A stretch of DNA of 64,000 bases from positions 6,371,001 to 6,435,000 of the forward strand of contig NZ_CP108370.1 of the NCBI RefSeq assembly GCF_035953295.1, given 5' to 3'. The DNA comes from Streptomyces sp. NBC_01335 (lineage in GTDB: Bacteria; Actinomycetota; Actinomycetes; Streptomycetales; Streptomycetaceae). This document shows positions 41,726 through 51,231 of this stretch, piece by piece. The position numbers were made by a program, and so were the translations under genes. Every line of letters begins with the position of its first letter. The first letter of the stretch is position 1. The notes beneath the pieces are model-generated. The model was not told where the DNA came from. It worked only from the letters and a program-made list of their open reading frames with translations, and did no database searches.

Positions 41726-42637
41726 TCAGAGACCGAGGTCGGTACGGATCTCGCGCAGGGTGTCCTCGGCCAGCCGGGCGAGCTCCCTCGTGGCCCGCGA
41801 CAGCGGGTGTCCCCGCCGCTTGACGAGGGCGATCGTGTCGTAGAGGGGGTCGGCGAACGAGGCGGTGTGCAGCCCGGGCGGGAACGACGGGCCGGCGACC
41901 ACCGCCCGGCTGGCGATCGTGTCGCCCACCCCGGCCGCCACCAGGCCCAGCGCGGCCTCCACGCGCTCCAGCTCGATGAGCGGGTCGATGGCGACCCCGG
42001 CGAGCTGGGCCCGCTCCGCGATCTGCCGCCGGGTGGGGTCCTGCCAGCCGTAATGGGCGTCGTAGAGAACCAGTGGCGCTCGGGCGAACGCCTCGATCGT
42101 CACCGGGACGCGGGTCCGTTCCTCGCTCGCGCTGATGTAGAAGACCTCGTCGCGCAGGAGCGGGGTCACCACCAGCCCCTCGTCGTCGATCGGCAGGACG
42201 ACCAGGCCCGCCTCGATCCGGCCCGCGGCCACGGCGGCCGCGGTCTCCGACGAGTTCTGCCCCACGAGCCTGACCCTGACGGACGGATACCGGGCGTGAA
42301 ACATCTGTACGAGGTTGGACAGCAGGTAGTAGTCCGCGTTACGCAGAACACCGAAGGTCGCCGTTCCTCCGCCCAGGGAGCCCAGGGAGCGCACCGCCCG
42401 CGTCCCGCTCGCGGCGGCCTCCAGGGCCTGCTGGGCGTACGGCAGCAGTTCCTGCCCGGCCGAGGTCAGGGTCAGGGTGCGGCTGCCCCGTGCGAACAGC
42501 TCGGCGTCGAGTTCCGCCTCCAGGCGCCGCACCAGTTCGGAGGCCGATGCCTGGGCGATGTCCATGGCCTGCGCCGCCGCGGTGAACGACCCCAGTCGCC
42601 CCGCCTCGACGAAGGCCCTCAGCTGGGTGAGGGTCAT
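41726..42637 (-). CDS. LysR-family transcriptional regulator
   Basis: This 303-residue LysR regulator has an N-terminal winged helix (LTQLRAFVEAGRLGSFTAAA, AQASASELVRRLEAEL) and a C-terminal effector-binding domain. ATG 42637 was preferred over an in-frame upstream codon at 42721 because MTLTQLRAF is the usual LysR start. It diverges from the nitrilase gene (235 bp apart) and lies upstream of the second HisD-family gene in the same direction. It therefore probably controls the nitrilase, and possibly the dehydrogenase. Confidence 0.92.
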   Translation of the reverse strand: MTLTQLRAFVEAGRLGSFTAAAQAMDIAQASASELVRRLEAELDAELFARGSRTLTLTSAGQELLPYAQQALEAAASGTRAVRSLGSLGGGTATFGVLRNADYYLLSNLVQMFHARYPSVRVRLVGQNSSETAAAVAAGRIEAGLVVLPIDDEGLVVTPLLRDEVFYISASEERTRVPVTIEAFARAPLVLYDAHYGWQDPTRRQIAERAQLAGVAIDPLIELERVEAALGLVAAGVGDTIASRAVVAGPSFPPGLHTASFADPLYDTIALVKRRGHPLSRATRELARLAEDTLREIRTDLGL

Positions 42638-42872
42638 GCGTGTTCCTGTGTCCTGTCGGATCGGTGAGGCACGTCCGGGCGGTCGTGCGCAGCGCGGACG
42701 CGGTGGCCCTCGTTCTACCACGGAGCCACTGGTTCTCCCTGTGGATGGTGCTGGACAAGGGGATCTTGCCCTGAGGCAGACGCGATGATTGGCTCGTCAG
42801 CGCCCCGGGACCAGCGCCCGCAGACACCACCAGACAGCCACGGGACACCCCCTGCGCGGAAAGTTGCTCGAT
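42638..42872. promoter_or_regulatory. LysR-nitrilase divergent control region
   Basis: This 235-bp region lies between the divergent lysR and nitrilase genes, where a LysR protein would normally bind. I see no unambiguous T-N11-A dyad or promoter boxes. Confidence 0.4.
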
Positions 42873-43748
42873 ATGACGGTCCCCCTGACGATCGGCCTCG
42901 TCCAGGCGGCGGCGCTCCACCACGCCGCCGACGATCCGGACGCGTTCGCCACGGACGTACGCCGTGTCGTCGAGGCGCGTCCCGGCGTACGCCTGCTCGC
43001 CTACCCGGAGCTGCATCTGTGTGGCCACGAGCCCGGCGAGGACCCCGGGACGGTCATGACCGAGGCGGCCGAGCCGTTGGACGGCCCCCGCGGCACCCGG
43101 CTGGCGGCCCTCGCCCGCGAACTGGGCATCTGGCTCGTGCCCGGCAGCGTCTACGAAAAAGGCTCGGACGGCAAGATCTACAACACCGCCCCCGTCTACT
43201 CGCCCACCGGCGAACGGGTCGCCGAGTACCGCAAGATCTTCCCGTGGCGGCCGTACGAGACCACGGCGTCCGGCAGCAGTTTCGTGGTCTTCGACCTTGA
43301 GGGCCACGGACGCGTGGGCCTGACGATCTGCTACGACGCCTGGTTTCCCGAGACCACCCGCCACCTGGCCTGGCAGGGTGCCGACCTCGTGCTCAACCTG
43401 GTGCGCACACCGACCGTCGACCGCGCCCAGGAGGTCGTGCTGGCCCAGGCCAACGCGATCGTGAACCAGGTCTTCATGGCCAGCCTCAACGCGGCTTCGC
43501 CCGACGGCATCGGACGCAGCGTCGTCGTGGACCCCGAGGGGCATACGCGTGCCGAAGCCGGGCCCGGCCCCGAGGAGGTCCTGACCGACGTGCTGGACCT
43601 CGCCGAGGCGCGGAGGGTGCGCGCACGGGGGACGGCGGGCCTCACCCGGGTGTGGGACCCGTTCGCGGACGACCAACTCCCGATCGAACTCCCCCTGTAC
43701 GCAGGCAGGATCGACCCGGCACGCTGGCGCGGCGGATCCCGGCCGTGA
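42873..43748 (+). CDS. Carbon-nitrogen hydrolase (nitrilase superfamily)
   Basis: This 291-residue enzyme has the Glu-Lys-Cys triad of the family: Glu46 (YPELH), Lys121 (YRKIFPW) and Cys153 (LTICYDAWFPE). It hydrolyses an amide, nitrile or carbamoyl group; the YDAWFPE neighbourhood is more typical of amidases than of true nitrilases. ATG 42873 was chosen over an in-frame codon at 42789 because the family begins VPLTIGLVQAA. It diverges from the lysR gene and ends convergently with the glucosidase gene across a hairpin. With the permease and HisD-family enzyme it may form a small amide-using pathway. Confidence 0.9.
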   Translation: MTVPLTIGLVQAAALHHAADDPDAFATDVRRVVEARPGVRLLAYPELHLCGHEPGEDPGTVMTEAAEPLDGPRGTRLAALARELGIWLVPGSVYEKGSDGKIYNTAPVYSPTGERVAEYRKIFPWRPYETTASGSSFVVFDLEGHGRVGLTICYDAWFPETTRHLAWQGADLVLNLVRTPTVDRAQEVVLAQANAIVNQVFMASLNAASPDGIGRSVVVDPEGHTRAEAGPGPEEVLTDVLDLAEARRVRARGTAGLTRVWDPFADDQLPIELPLYAGRIDPARWRGGSRP

Positions 43749-43749
43749 G

Positions 43750-43781
43750 CCGGCCCCTCCGCGCACGGCGCGAGGGGCCGG
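43750..43781. terminator. Bidirectional hairpin between nitrilase and glucosidase genes
   Basis: CCGGCCCCT (43750-43758) pairs with AGGGGCCGG (43773-43781), with further GCGC pairing inside. It fills the 43-bp gap between convergent genes. Confidence 0.75.
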
Positions 43782-43791
43782 ACGCCGCGCC

Positions 43792-45504
43792 TCAGCGGCC
43801 GGACCGGGAGACGGACGCGGCCCCGGTCCTCAGCCAGACGGTGGTCCACGGCGGGAGCGTGTCATCGGTCAGCGTCGCGGAGGCGAGCAGGACCTCCCCC
43901 TGGGGCAGCCGAACGGGCTCGTCGGAAAGGTTGCTGACGGTCTGCCAGCCTCCGGCGCGCTCGAAGTGCAGCAGCCCCTGATGTGCCGGTTCCTGCGGGC
44001 CGGTCCACGCCAGCGCCTCGTCCGCGACCAGCGTGCGACGCAGGCGCAGGGCCTCCCGGTACAGCTCCAGGAAGGATCCCGCGTCCCCGCTCTGTGCCTC
44101 CGCCGCATACCGGCCCCAGCCGGAGGGCTGCGGAAGCCACGAGCCCCCGGAACCGAACCCGAAGCTGGTGCCCTCAGTGGTCCACGGCAGCGGTACGCGG
44201 CAGCCGTCGCGTCCCTTGACGCGTCCGCCGCTGCGTACCCACATCGGGTCCTGGAGGTCCGCGCGGTCGAGGTCCGCGACCTCGGGAAGGCCCAGTTCCT
44301 CACCCTGGTAGACATACGCGGAACCGGGCAGCGCCAGCATCAGCAGGGCAGCGGCCCGCGCCTTGCGTTCACCCGCCGCCAGGTCCGGGGCCGGTTCCCG
44401 GCCGTCGGTGAGCAGCCACGCCTCGATGTCGCGCTTGCGGTGGTCGCCGGGCAGGGCGTAGCGCGAGACATGACGTACGACGTCGTGGTTGGAGAGCACC
44501 CAGGTGCTCGTCGCACCGGCGTCGCGGGCGTCGGCGAGCGCCGTTTCGATGGTGGCGCGCATCTCGCCCGCGTCGAGCCTCGCGCCGAGGAAGTCGAAGT
44601 TGAACGCCTGGCCCAGCCCGTCGGCGGAGGCGTACGCCATGCGCCGTGAGGTGCCCACCCAGGCCTCGGCGACGGCGAAGCGCGGCGGGTCGTACGTGTT
44701 GAACACCTGCCGCCAGCCGCGGTAGATCTCGTGCACCGCGTCGCGGTCCCACAGCGGATGACTGCCGTCGACCGGCAGGGCGCCGGGCTGGTAGCTCTGC
44801 TGGTCACCGAGGTCGCGCAGCGGTGCGCGCAGGTCCTTGGCGAGTCCGTGGGCGACATCGACGCGGAAACCGGCGACACCCCGGTCGGACCAGAACCGCA
44901 GGGTGGCGTGGAAGTCCTCACGGACCTCGGGGTTGTCCCAGTTGAAGTCGGGCTGCTGGGGTGCGTAGAGGTGCAGGTACCACTGGCCGTCCGCCACCCG
45001 GGTCCAGGCGGGGCCTCCGAAGCTGGACGGCCAGTCGGTGGGCGGCAGTTCACCGTCGTCCCCCCGCCCGTCACGGAAGACGTAGCGCTCGCGGGCGGCC
45101 GATCCGGGCGCGGCCCGGAGTGCCTCCTGGAACCAGACGTGCTGGTCGGAGGAGTGGTTGGGGACGATGTCGACCATGATTCGCAGGCCGAGCCGGCGGG
45201 CCGTGGCGACCATCTCGTCGAAGTCGTCGAGGGTGCCGAGCCGCGGGTCCACATCGCGGTAGTCGGCGACGTCGTAGCCGCCGTCGGCGAGCTGCGAAGG
45301 GTAGAACGGGCTCAGCCAGACGGCGTCCACGCCGAGGTCGGCGAGGTACTCCAGCCGGGACGTGACGCCGGGGATGTCACCGAGGCCGTCGCCGTCGGAG
45401 TCGGCGAAACTGCGGGGATATATCTGGTAGATGACCGCCTGCCGCCACCAGTCCGCGTCGCAGGAGGAGGACGGGGAGGGGGTGGGGGAGTCGTGGTGGG
45501 GCAT
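43792..45504 (-). CDS. GH13 alpha-glucosidase
   Basis: This 570-residue glycoside hydrolase of family 13 (oligo-1,6-/alpha-glucosidase type) begins WWRQAVIYQIYPRSFADSDG. It has DIVPNHSSDQH, nucleophile Asp in GVAGFRVDVAHG, acid/base Glu in RFAVAEAWVG and Asp in WVLSNHDVVRH. It lacks a signal peptide, so it acts in the cytosol on oligosaccharides imported by the ABC system encoded upstream. Start ATG 45504 has GAGAGG before it; an in-frame upstream extension was rejected. It is 97 bp after the second permease gene and ends the operon. Confidence 0.93.
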   Translation of the reverse strand: MPHHDSPTPSPSSSCDADWWRQAVIYQIYPRSFADSDGDGLGDIPGVTSRLEYLADLGVDAVWLSPFYPSQLADGGYDVADYRDVDPRLGTLDDFDEMVATARRLGLRIMVDIVPNHSSDQHVWFQEALRAAPGSAARERYVFRDGRGDDGELPPTDWPSSFGGPAWTRVADGQWYLHLYAPQQPDFNWDNPEVREDFHATLRFWSDRGVAGFRVDVAHGLAKDLRAPLRDLGDQQSYQPGALPVDGSHPLWDRDAVHEIYRGWRQVFNTYDPPRFAVAEAWVGTSRRMAYASADGLGQAFNFDFLGARLDAGEMRATIETALADARDAGATSTWVLSNHDVVRHVSRYALPGDHRKRDIEAWLLTDGREPAPDLAAGERKARAAALLMLALPGSAYVYQGEELGLPEVADLDRADLQDPMWVRSGGRVKGRDGCRVPLPWTTEGTSFGFGSGGSWLPQPSGWGRYAAEAQSGDAGSFLELYREALRLRRTLVADEALAWTGPQEPAHQGLLHFERAGGWQTVSNLSDEPVRLPQGEVLLASATLTDDTLPPWTTVWLRTGAASVSRSGR

Positions 45505-45601
45505 GTGTGTACCTCTCGGGCGTGCGCCCAGGACGGGGTTCGGATGTGCGGAAGTCAGGCGCGTGACGGCCGGAGGGGCCCTCACGCCGTACGGCGCCCG
45601 G

Positions 45602-46450
45602 TCAGCCCTTCACCGCGCCGGTGGTCATCCCGGAGACGACGGACCGGCGGAAGATCAGCACCAGGACCGCGATCGGCACGGTGGCGACCATCGCACCGGC
45701 GAAGATCACCCCGTACGGCACCTGGTACTGGCTGGTGAACAGGGCGATGCCGACGGAGACGGTGCGGCGGGCGTCGGAGCCGTTGAAGGTGAGCGCGAGC
45801 AGGAATTCCGACCAGGTCGCGGTGAAGGAGAAGACCCCGGCCGTGAACATCCCCGGCCGGGCCAGCGGCAGGATCACCGTCACGGCGGTGCGCAGCGGGC
45901 CGGCACCGTCGATGGCCGCTGCCTCCTCCAGCTCCTTCGGGATGCCGCTGAGGTAGTTGCGCATGATCCAGATCGCGAACGGCAGATTCAGCGCCACGTA
46001 CGGGATGACGAGCCCCGGGTAGCTGTTGAGCAGACCTGCCTGACGCTCCATGAGGAACAGTGGCACGAGCAGGGCGATCGGCGGGAAGACCGACAGCATC
46101 AGCAGCGCTGTCATGACGGCTCCGCGGCCGCGCAACGGCAGCCGGGCGAGGGCGTAACCGGCGAAGAACGCCAGGGACAGGATCAGCACCGTCGAGCAAC
46201 AGGCCACGACGACGCTGTTGAGGAAGTAGTGGCCGATGCCGTTCCGGGAGAACGCCGTCTCGTAGTTGCTGAGGGTGGGATGGGCCGGCAGCAGCGAGGG
46301 CGGCGTCGCGCTGATCTCGCCGGGCCCCTTCAGGGAGGCGGACGCCATCCAGATCAGGGGCAGCGTGGCGCACAGGGCGATCACCAGCCCGCCGAGGTTG
46401 ACGGCATTGACGTAACGGCGCACGCCTGTGCGCGGGACGTGGCGGCTCAT
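45602..46450 (-). CDS. Carbohydrate ABC transporter permease 2 (MalG-like)
   Basis: This 282-residue inner-membrane permease has six hydrophobic helices and the cytoplasmic EAA loop ELEEAAAIDGAGPLRTAVTV. The N-terminal TLPLIWMASASLKGPGEI and the mid-section NSVVVACCSTVLILSLAF are typical of MalG/CUT1 proteins. It pairs with the permease encoded immediately upstream, whose stop overlaps this start. The operon has no ATPase gene; in Streptomyces the shared ATPase MsiK usually energises such importers. Confidence 0.93.
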   Translation of the reverse strand: MSRHVPRTGVRRYVNAVNLGGLVIALCATLPLIWMASASLKGPGEISATPPSLLPAHPTLSNYETAFSRNGIGHYFLNSVVVACCSTVLILSLAFFAGYALARLPLRGRGAVMTALLMLSVFPPIALLVPLFLMERQAGLLNSYPGLVIPYVALNLPFAIWIMRNYLSGIPKELEEAAAIDGAGPLRTAVTVILPLARPGMFTAGVFSFTATWSEFLLALTFNGSDARRTVSVGIALFTSQYQVPYGVIFAGAMVATVPIAVLVLIFRRSVVSGMTTGAVKG

Positions 46451-47454
46451 GCCCGCCCCTCCTCGTCGACTTGGGCGCGGAAGACGCGCAGGAACAACAG
46501 ACAGCAGGCCAGGACGATGGCGGCAGTGGTGACCGCGACGGCGGCACCGCCCCCGAAGTCGAGGTTCTGGAAGAGGATCCGGTAGCCCAGCATCGCCACC
46601 GACTGCGTGGCCGTCCCCGGGCCGCCCTGGGTAAGGACGAACGGCAGGTCGAAGATCCCGAACGCCTGGAGGATGCGGAAGAGGACCGCGATGGCGACGA
46701 TGGGCCGCAGTTGCGGCAGCGTGACCCTCCAGAACGTCGTCCAGGCGCTCGCCCCGTCGATCTCGGCGGCCTCGTAGACGTCACCCGGGATCAGCATCAG
46801 ACCGGCGAGCACGACGATCGCGACGAACGGCGTCGTCTTCCACACGTCGACGGCGACCATCGCCGCCATCGCGGGCACCGGCTCGCCGAGGATGTCGGGC
46901 CGGTAGCCGAGCAGTTGCTCGCAGAGCCAGGTCACGGCCCCGTAGGTGCCGTTGAACAGATACGACCACAGCTGCGCCGCGACCACGTTGATCAGCGCCC
47001 AGGGCAGCAGGAGCAGGGCGAGGATCCACCCGCGGGCAGCACCGAGCCGTTCCAGGACGAGTGCTGTGAGCGTCCCGAGGACCAGCTCGATGAAGACCGA
47101 GACGACGGTGAAGCCCAGCGTGAACGCGAGTGCCCTGTACCACTCGGAGTGCGTCAGGAGCGTTTCGTAGTGCGCGAGGGTGGGGGAGCCGATCCGCAGG
47201 CCGCCGTACTCCAGCCGGACCTCGCAGAACGACAGCACCAGCGAGAAGGCGACGGGGAAGACCGTCACCGCCGCGATGACCAGGAGAGCGGGGGAGGCGA
47301 ACAGCCACCCGGTGCGGGCGCGACGGCGGGTGGCGAAGCCTGGGGGCGCGCTCTTCGGGGACCGCTGGGACCGGGGCGGTGCGTCGCAGGTGCGGCCGGC
47401 CGTCGCCGTCACCACTGTCCTCGTCGATGCCCTCGCATGCTGTACTGAACTCAC
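46447..47454 (-). CDS. Carbohydrate ABC transporter permease 1 (MalF-like)
   Basis: This 335-residue CUT1 permease has an N-terminal cytoplasmic tail (about 35 residues), six membrane helices and the EAA loop VYEAAEIDGASAWTTFWRVT. The start is GTG 47454, overlapping the stop of the binding-protein gene (GTGA); a much longer in-frame extension lies antisense to nothing functional and was rejected. Together with permease 2 it forms the membrane channel of an alpha-glucoside-type importer. Confidence 0.9.
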   Translation of the reverse strand: MSSVQHARASTRTVVTATAGRTCDAPPRSQRSPKSAPPGFATRRRARTGWLFASPALLVIAAVTVFPVAFSLVLSFCEVRLEYGGLRIGSPTLAHYETLLTHSEWYRALAFTLGFTVVSVFIELVLGTLTALVLERLGAARGWILALLLLPWALINVVAAQLWSYLFNGTYGAVTWLCEQLLGYRPDILGEPVPAMAAMVAVDVWKTTPFVAIVVLAGLMLIPGDVYEAAEIDGASAWTTFWRVTLPQLRPIVAIAVLFRILQAFGIFDLPFVLTQGGPGTATQSVAMLGYRILFQNLDFGGGAAVAVTTAAIVLACCLLFLRVFRAQVDEEGRA

Positions 47455-48779
47455 AGCGCTTTTCCTTCCAGGGCCGTACGCAGCCCTTCGCGTGCGGCGC
47501 GGACACCGGCCGCGGGGGAGAGGCTGCCGCGTACGACCGCGTTCGCCGGGGTGTACAGCGCCTTGCTGACCTGCGGGTAGTACGGGGTCTGCACGGGCCG
47601 GGCGACGAGTCGCAGGTCGGCGGCGCGCAGGACTGTGGGGTCGCCCGCCGCACGCGCCTGAGGGCCGCTCAACACGGAGGTCATCGCGGGGATGACACCG
47701 GCCTCCTGGGCGAGGAGGCGCTGCACCTCGCCGCCGGCGCAGAACCGGGCGAACTCCATGGCGGCACCCAGCTGCTGGGAGCTGGGGTTGACGAAGTTGC
47801 TCCAGCCGCCGGCGCAGGAGACACCGGAGCGGCCGGTTCCCTCGAAGCCCGGACGCGGGGTGGCCGCGATCTTGCCGGCGACACGGGAGACCTTCGGATT
47901 GTTCGCATTGACCCAGGCGTACGACCAGTTGCGCAGGAACAGCCCGCGTCCGTTGGCGAAGGCGTCCTGCGAGTCCGACTCCTTGTACGTGGCCACGGTG
48001 CGGGGCGAGACTCCCTGTGCGGTGAAGTCGGCCATGAGCGAGAAGGCCCGCTCCGCCTCGGCCCCTCCCAGTACGGCCCTGCCCCGGGAGTCCAGGATCT
48101 CGGCGCCGGCGTCGGCGAGGAATTCGGTGACGTTGGCCGTCAGCGACTCGGACACCCCGGCCTGCCACAGGAATCCGGTCTCCACGTCGCCGGCCCTCTG
48201 CACCGTGCGGGAGGTGTGCAGCAACTCCTCCCAGCTGCGCGGGGTGCGCAGCCCGTGCTTGGCGAGGAGGTCCTTGCGGTAGAAGAGATAGGTGCTGTCG
48301 GTGAAGAACGGCACCGCGTAGGCGCTGCCGCGGAACGTGGAGCTGTCCCGCAGGGCGGCCGGAAAGGCGTTCCAGAAGCCACTGGGAAGCAGCGTCTCCA
48401 CCGGCAGTGCGAGCGAGGCGTGGCCGAACTGCGCGGGCCATGTCGTGTCGCCCAGATACACGTCGGGCTGGGGGGATCCGCCGGCGAGCTGTGTGGCGAT
48501 GGCGCTGCGGTTGCCGTCCGAGGTGGACAGGGCGTTGATCTTCGAGATGCGGACGAGAGGATGCCGCCGCTCGAAGGCACGGATGATCAGATCCGCGACG
48601 ACGGCGCCCCGCCGGGAGGGGATCTCGGAGACCCACCAGGTCAGCCGGGCCGGTTTTCGGGGGACGGTTGCGGCCTGCGTGAGCAGGTCGTCGAGGTTCT
48701 TCCCTCCGCATCCGGCCAGCAGACCCGCTGCGGCGACGCTCGCAGCGCTCGTCAGCAGTGCTCTGCGGTTCAGGGTCAT
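47451..48779 (-). CDS. Sugar-binding lipoprotein of the ABC importer
   Basis: This 442-residue solute-binding protein of the CUT1 class begins with a lipoprotein signal peptide: MTLNRRALLTSAAS, a hydrophobic core, and lipobox LAGC with Cys24 as the lipidated residue. The RR pair suggests possible Tat export. The mature part has SBP_bac_1 features such as PDVYLGDTTWPAQFG, AVPFFTDSTYLFYRKDLL and WSNFVNPSSQQLGAAMEFARF. It is first in the operon and lies just downstream of the 48810-48823 operator. ATG 48779 was preferred to an upstream in-frame start because the signal peptide begins there. Confidence 0.93.
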   Translation of the reverse strand: MTLNRRALLTSAASVAAAGLLAGCGGKNLDDLLTQAATVPRKPARLTWWVSEIPSRRGAVVADLIIRAFERRHPLVRISKINALSTSDGNRSAIATQLAGGSPQPDVYLGDTTWPAQFGHASLALPVETLLPSGFWNAFPAALRDSSTFRGSAYAVPFFTDSTYLFYRKDLLAKHGLRTPRSWEELLHTSRTVQRAGDVETGFLWQAGVSESLTANVTEFLADAGAEILDSRGRAVLGGAEAERAFSLMADFTAQGVSPRTVATYKESDSQDAFANGRGLFLRNWSYAWVNANNPKVSRVAGKIAATPRPGFEGTGRSGVSCAGGWSNFVNPSSQQLGAAMEFARFCAGGEVQRLLAQEAGVIPAMTSVLSGPQARAAGDPTVLRAADLRLVARPVQTPYYPQVSKALYTPANAVVRGSLSPAAGVRAAREGLRTALEGKAL

Positions 48780-48809
48780 GGCGCACTCCCTCCCTCTTGC
48801 GCTGTCTGA

Positions 48810-48823
48810 TGACAGCGCTGTCA
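48810..48823. promoter_or_regulatory. LacI operator of the alpha-glucoside operon
   Basis: TGACAGCGCTGTCA is a perfect 14-bp palindrome with the CG-centred form typical of LacI/GalR sites, 31 bp upstream of the binding-protein start. A near-identical copy lies at 48889-48902. Confidence 0.8.
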
Positions 48824-48888
48824 CGCTAGGGAGGCCCAGGAGTCGTGTCAATGGTTGTGGTTGCCCGAGTAGAGCGAAAATGCACCAA

Positions 48889-48902
48889 TGACAGCGCTGC
48901 CA
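48889..48902. promoter_or_regulatory. Second LacI operator near the divergent lacI gene
   Basis: TGACAGCGCTGCCA matches the upstream palindrome with one change. It lies 46 bp before the lacI start at 48948, so the repressor can control both the operon and itself. Confidence 0.75.
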
Positions 48903-48947
48903 CGCCGGTGGGCCGTGCAGGGCGATTGTTGTGTTAACGTCCAGCGC

Positions 48948-50009
48948 ATGGTCGGTGAATCCGCGGTGAGGGGCGCCACGCTGGCGGATGTCGCCCAGAG
49001 GGCCGGAGTCTCGCCCTCGACCGTCTCGCGTGCGCTGCGTGGTCTGTCAACGGTGTCCCCGGAGACCCGGGCACGCGTCGAAATGGCGGCTCGCGAGCTG
49101 TCGTTCGCGATCTCGCGCAGCGCGTCCAGCCTGGTCACGGGGCGCACGGGGCGGGTCGCCGTGCTCGTGCCCAACCTCGACTCCTGGTTCCTGGGCGCGG
49201 CGCTGGCCGGTATGGCGCCCGCGCTGAACGCGGCCGGCCTGGACATGCTGGTCTACAGCGTCACCACCGCCAAGCAGCGCGCACAGTTCTTCGACCGTCT
49301 GCCGGCCCGCCGCAACGCCGACGCCCTGCTCGTCGTCAGCTTCGCGCTCTCTCCCGAGGAGCGCGCGCGCCTGGACGACCTGGGCATGCCCCTGGTCTTC
49401 GTCAGTCAGCACGAACAGGGCAGAGCCGGCGTCTACGTGGACGACGTGGAGGCCGCCCAGCGCGGCACCCGCTATCTGCTCAACCTGGGCCACCGGCGCA
49501 TCGCCTACCTGGAGCCCGCGGACGCCTCAGGATTCGCCTGGAGCAGCAGGGCCCGCCTCGACGGCTATCGCACCGCCCTCGCGGAGGCGGGTATCGAGCG
49601 GGACGACGACCTCGTCCGCCATGTCGCCGAGTGGCAGGGACCGAGTCTGGAAGCGGCGGTGGGGCGGCTGCTGAGCCTCGCGGAGCCTCCCACGGCGATC
49701 TTCGCCGAGACGGACGACATCGCCTTCAGGCTCCTCACGGTGCTGCGCGGGGTCAATGTCCCGGTGCCGCAGCGGATGTCGATCCTCGGCTTCGACGGTC
49801 ACACGATGTCCGAGCCGTGGGACCTCTCCACGATGGCGCAGCCCGCCCGCCGGCTGGGCGAGGCGGCGGCGGAGCTGGTCCACCGCGTGATCCACGACCC
49901 CGAGGCGTACCGGGAGCGCCACGTGGTCCTGCCGGTGGAGCTTGTCCCCAGGGGCAGTACGGGCCCCGCACCGGCCCCGCCGTCCGGTGACGAGGTTGAA
50001 GGCGTGTGA
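48948..50009 (+). CDS. LacI-family repressor of the alpha-glucoside operon
   Basis: This 353-residue regulator has DNA-binding motif TLADVAQRAGVSPSTVSRAL at about residues 10-30 and sensor domain segments VAVLVPNLDSWFLGAALAGM, RRIAYLEPADASGF and MSILGFDGHTMSEPW. ATG 48948 is used because the DNA-binding domain follows directly; an in-frame start at 48888 would overlap the operator. It diverges from the importer operon and flanks two matching operators, so it is most likely that operon's repressor, relieved by the imported sugar. Confidence 0.93.
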   Translation: MVGESAVRGATLADVAQRAGVSPSTVSRALRGLSTVSPETRARVEMAARELSFAISRSASSLVTGRTGRVAVLVPNLDSWFLGAALAGMAPALNAAGLDMLVYSVTTAKQRAQFFDRLPARRNADALLVVSFALSPEERARLDDLGMPLVFVSQHEQGRAGVYVDDVEAAQRGTRYLLNLGHRRIAYLEPADASGFAWSSRARLDGYRTALAEAGIERDDDLVRHVAEWQGPSLEAAVGRLLSLAEPPTAIFAETDDIAFRLLTVLRGVNVPVPQRMSILGFDGHTMSEPWDLSTMAQPARRLGEAAAELVHRVIHDPEAYRERHVVLPVELVPRGSTGPAPAPPSGDEVEGV

Positions 50010-50685
50010 CGACGGGGGCGAGGGGTCAGCTCGGAAGTACTCCCACTTCCTGCCCCGCGCCGGTGCACGAGGCAGTGCCGCCATCGACGCGATCTTCGCG
50101 TAGCCGCGGCCGGTCGGTGGAGCCTGTCGAGTGCGGCTCGTAGCCCACCGCGGGCCCAAAGTCCCGGAGAGGTCCGGGAGATGCCGCCGCACCCTTCTCT
50201 GACCCGCTAAGTAGCTGGTCGGACGGGGTGCGGCGGCATCCTCGTATCAGATGTCCCGGGAGAGACCAGCCACTCGGCTGATCTGCAGGAACGATCGACC
50301 ACCAGCCGCTGACCTGCAGGAAAGGCCTTTCTGCTGTTTCACGGTCGTGCCCCTTGATGCAGCGGAAAGTCCCAGGAAAGTCCCAGAGGACTCCCAAGAA
50401 GTCAGCCGTTCTTTCCAGGTCATGCGGGCTGTGCAGGACGCCCTGCAGTTCAGCAGCCGGCGCGCCGGCAGGGAGGACACTCGGTCCAACGTGCCTGGAT
50501 CGGCGGCCGTCCGGAACACCCCCGCGTCGGCGGGGAGGACCACCGGGCATCCGGCTTCGTGGACGAACTCGGCTCGCATGACGAGGGATTCGTGGACTGC
50601 GTGGGTGGTCTCGTCCGACCAGGTCCGTTCCCTGTCAAGTTCCGCGTGCTGGGCCGCGGAGAGAAAATGACCCCCGAGGTGAGGG
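50010..50685. other. Region without an intact gene, bordering transposase remnants
   Basis: These 676 bases hold a long hairpin (50180-50240) and a leftward open frame around 50,300-50,670. That frame includes SDETTHAVHESLVMRAEFVH and VVLPADAGVFRTAADPG; it looks coding but has no start, no ribosome site and no family I recognise. Together with the truncated transposase that follows, this reads as decayed DNA. Confidence 0.5.
50180..50240. repeat. 15-bp perfect inverted repeat with 31-base spacer
   Basis: GATGCCGCCGCACCC (50180-50194) is exactly complementary to 50226-50240. It may be the end structure of a lost mobile element or a terminator for the upstream lacI gene, though it lies 170 bp past that stop. 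Confidence 0.65.
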
Positions 50686-51231
50686 GTGGAGCCCGGCGGC
50701 GAGATCCGCGACGGCGCCTGGGTCGCCGAACTGTCCGGCGACTGCCTGAAGGGCTGGCCGAAGGGAATGCGGCTGATCGTCCGCAAGGAACGGCCCCACC
50801 CCGGTGTCCAGTTGCGGATCACCGACGCCGATGGACTGCAGCTGACCTGCTTCGCCACCAACACCCCCGTCATGCCGATCGCGGCACTGGAGCTACGACA
50901 CCGCCAGCGGGCGCGAGCCGAGGACCGCATCTGGGCCGCGCGGACCACCGGCCTGCGCAACCTGCCCCTGCACGACACCGCGCAGAACCGGATCTGGCTG
51001 GAGATCGTCCAGCTCGCCCTGGACCTGCTGGCCTGGATGCCGATGCTCGCTCTGACCGGCGAAATCCGCAGGTGGGAGCCCCGCCGCCTCCGGTTCCGTC
51101 TTCTCTCCGCCGCCGCCCAGATCGTCACGACCGCCCGCCGCCGCTATCTGCGGTTCGCCCGCCACTGGCCCTGGACCGGCGTGATCACCGACGCCCTGGC
51201 ATGGCTTGAAGCTCTCCCGAACCCCGGCTGA
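50686..51231 (+). pseudogene. IS1380-family transposase, C-terminal remnant
   Basis: The frame encodes about 180 residues typical of the C-terminal third of IS1380 transposases: GAWVAELSG, GMRLIVRKERPHPGVQL, ALELRHRQRARAEDRI and AARTTGLRNLPLHDTAQNRI. IRRWEPRRLRFRLL follows near the end. Intact members have about 450 residues. The N-terminal two thirds and the catalytic aspartates are missing upstream, so the element is dead. The TGA is at 51229-51231. Confidence 0.85.
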
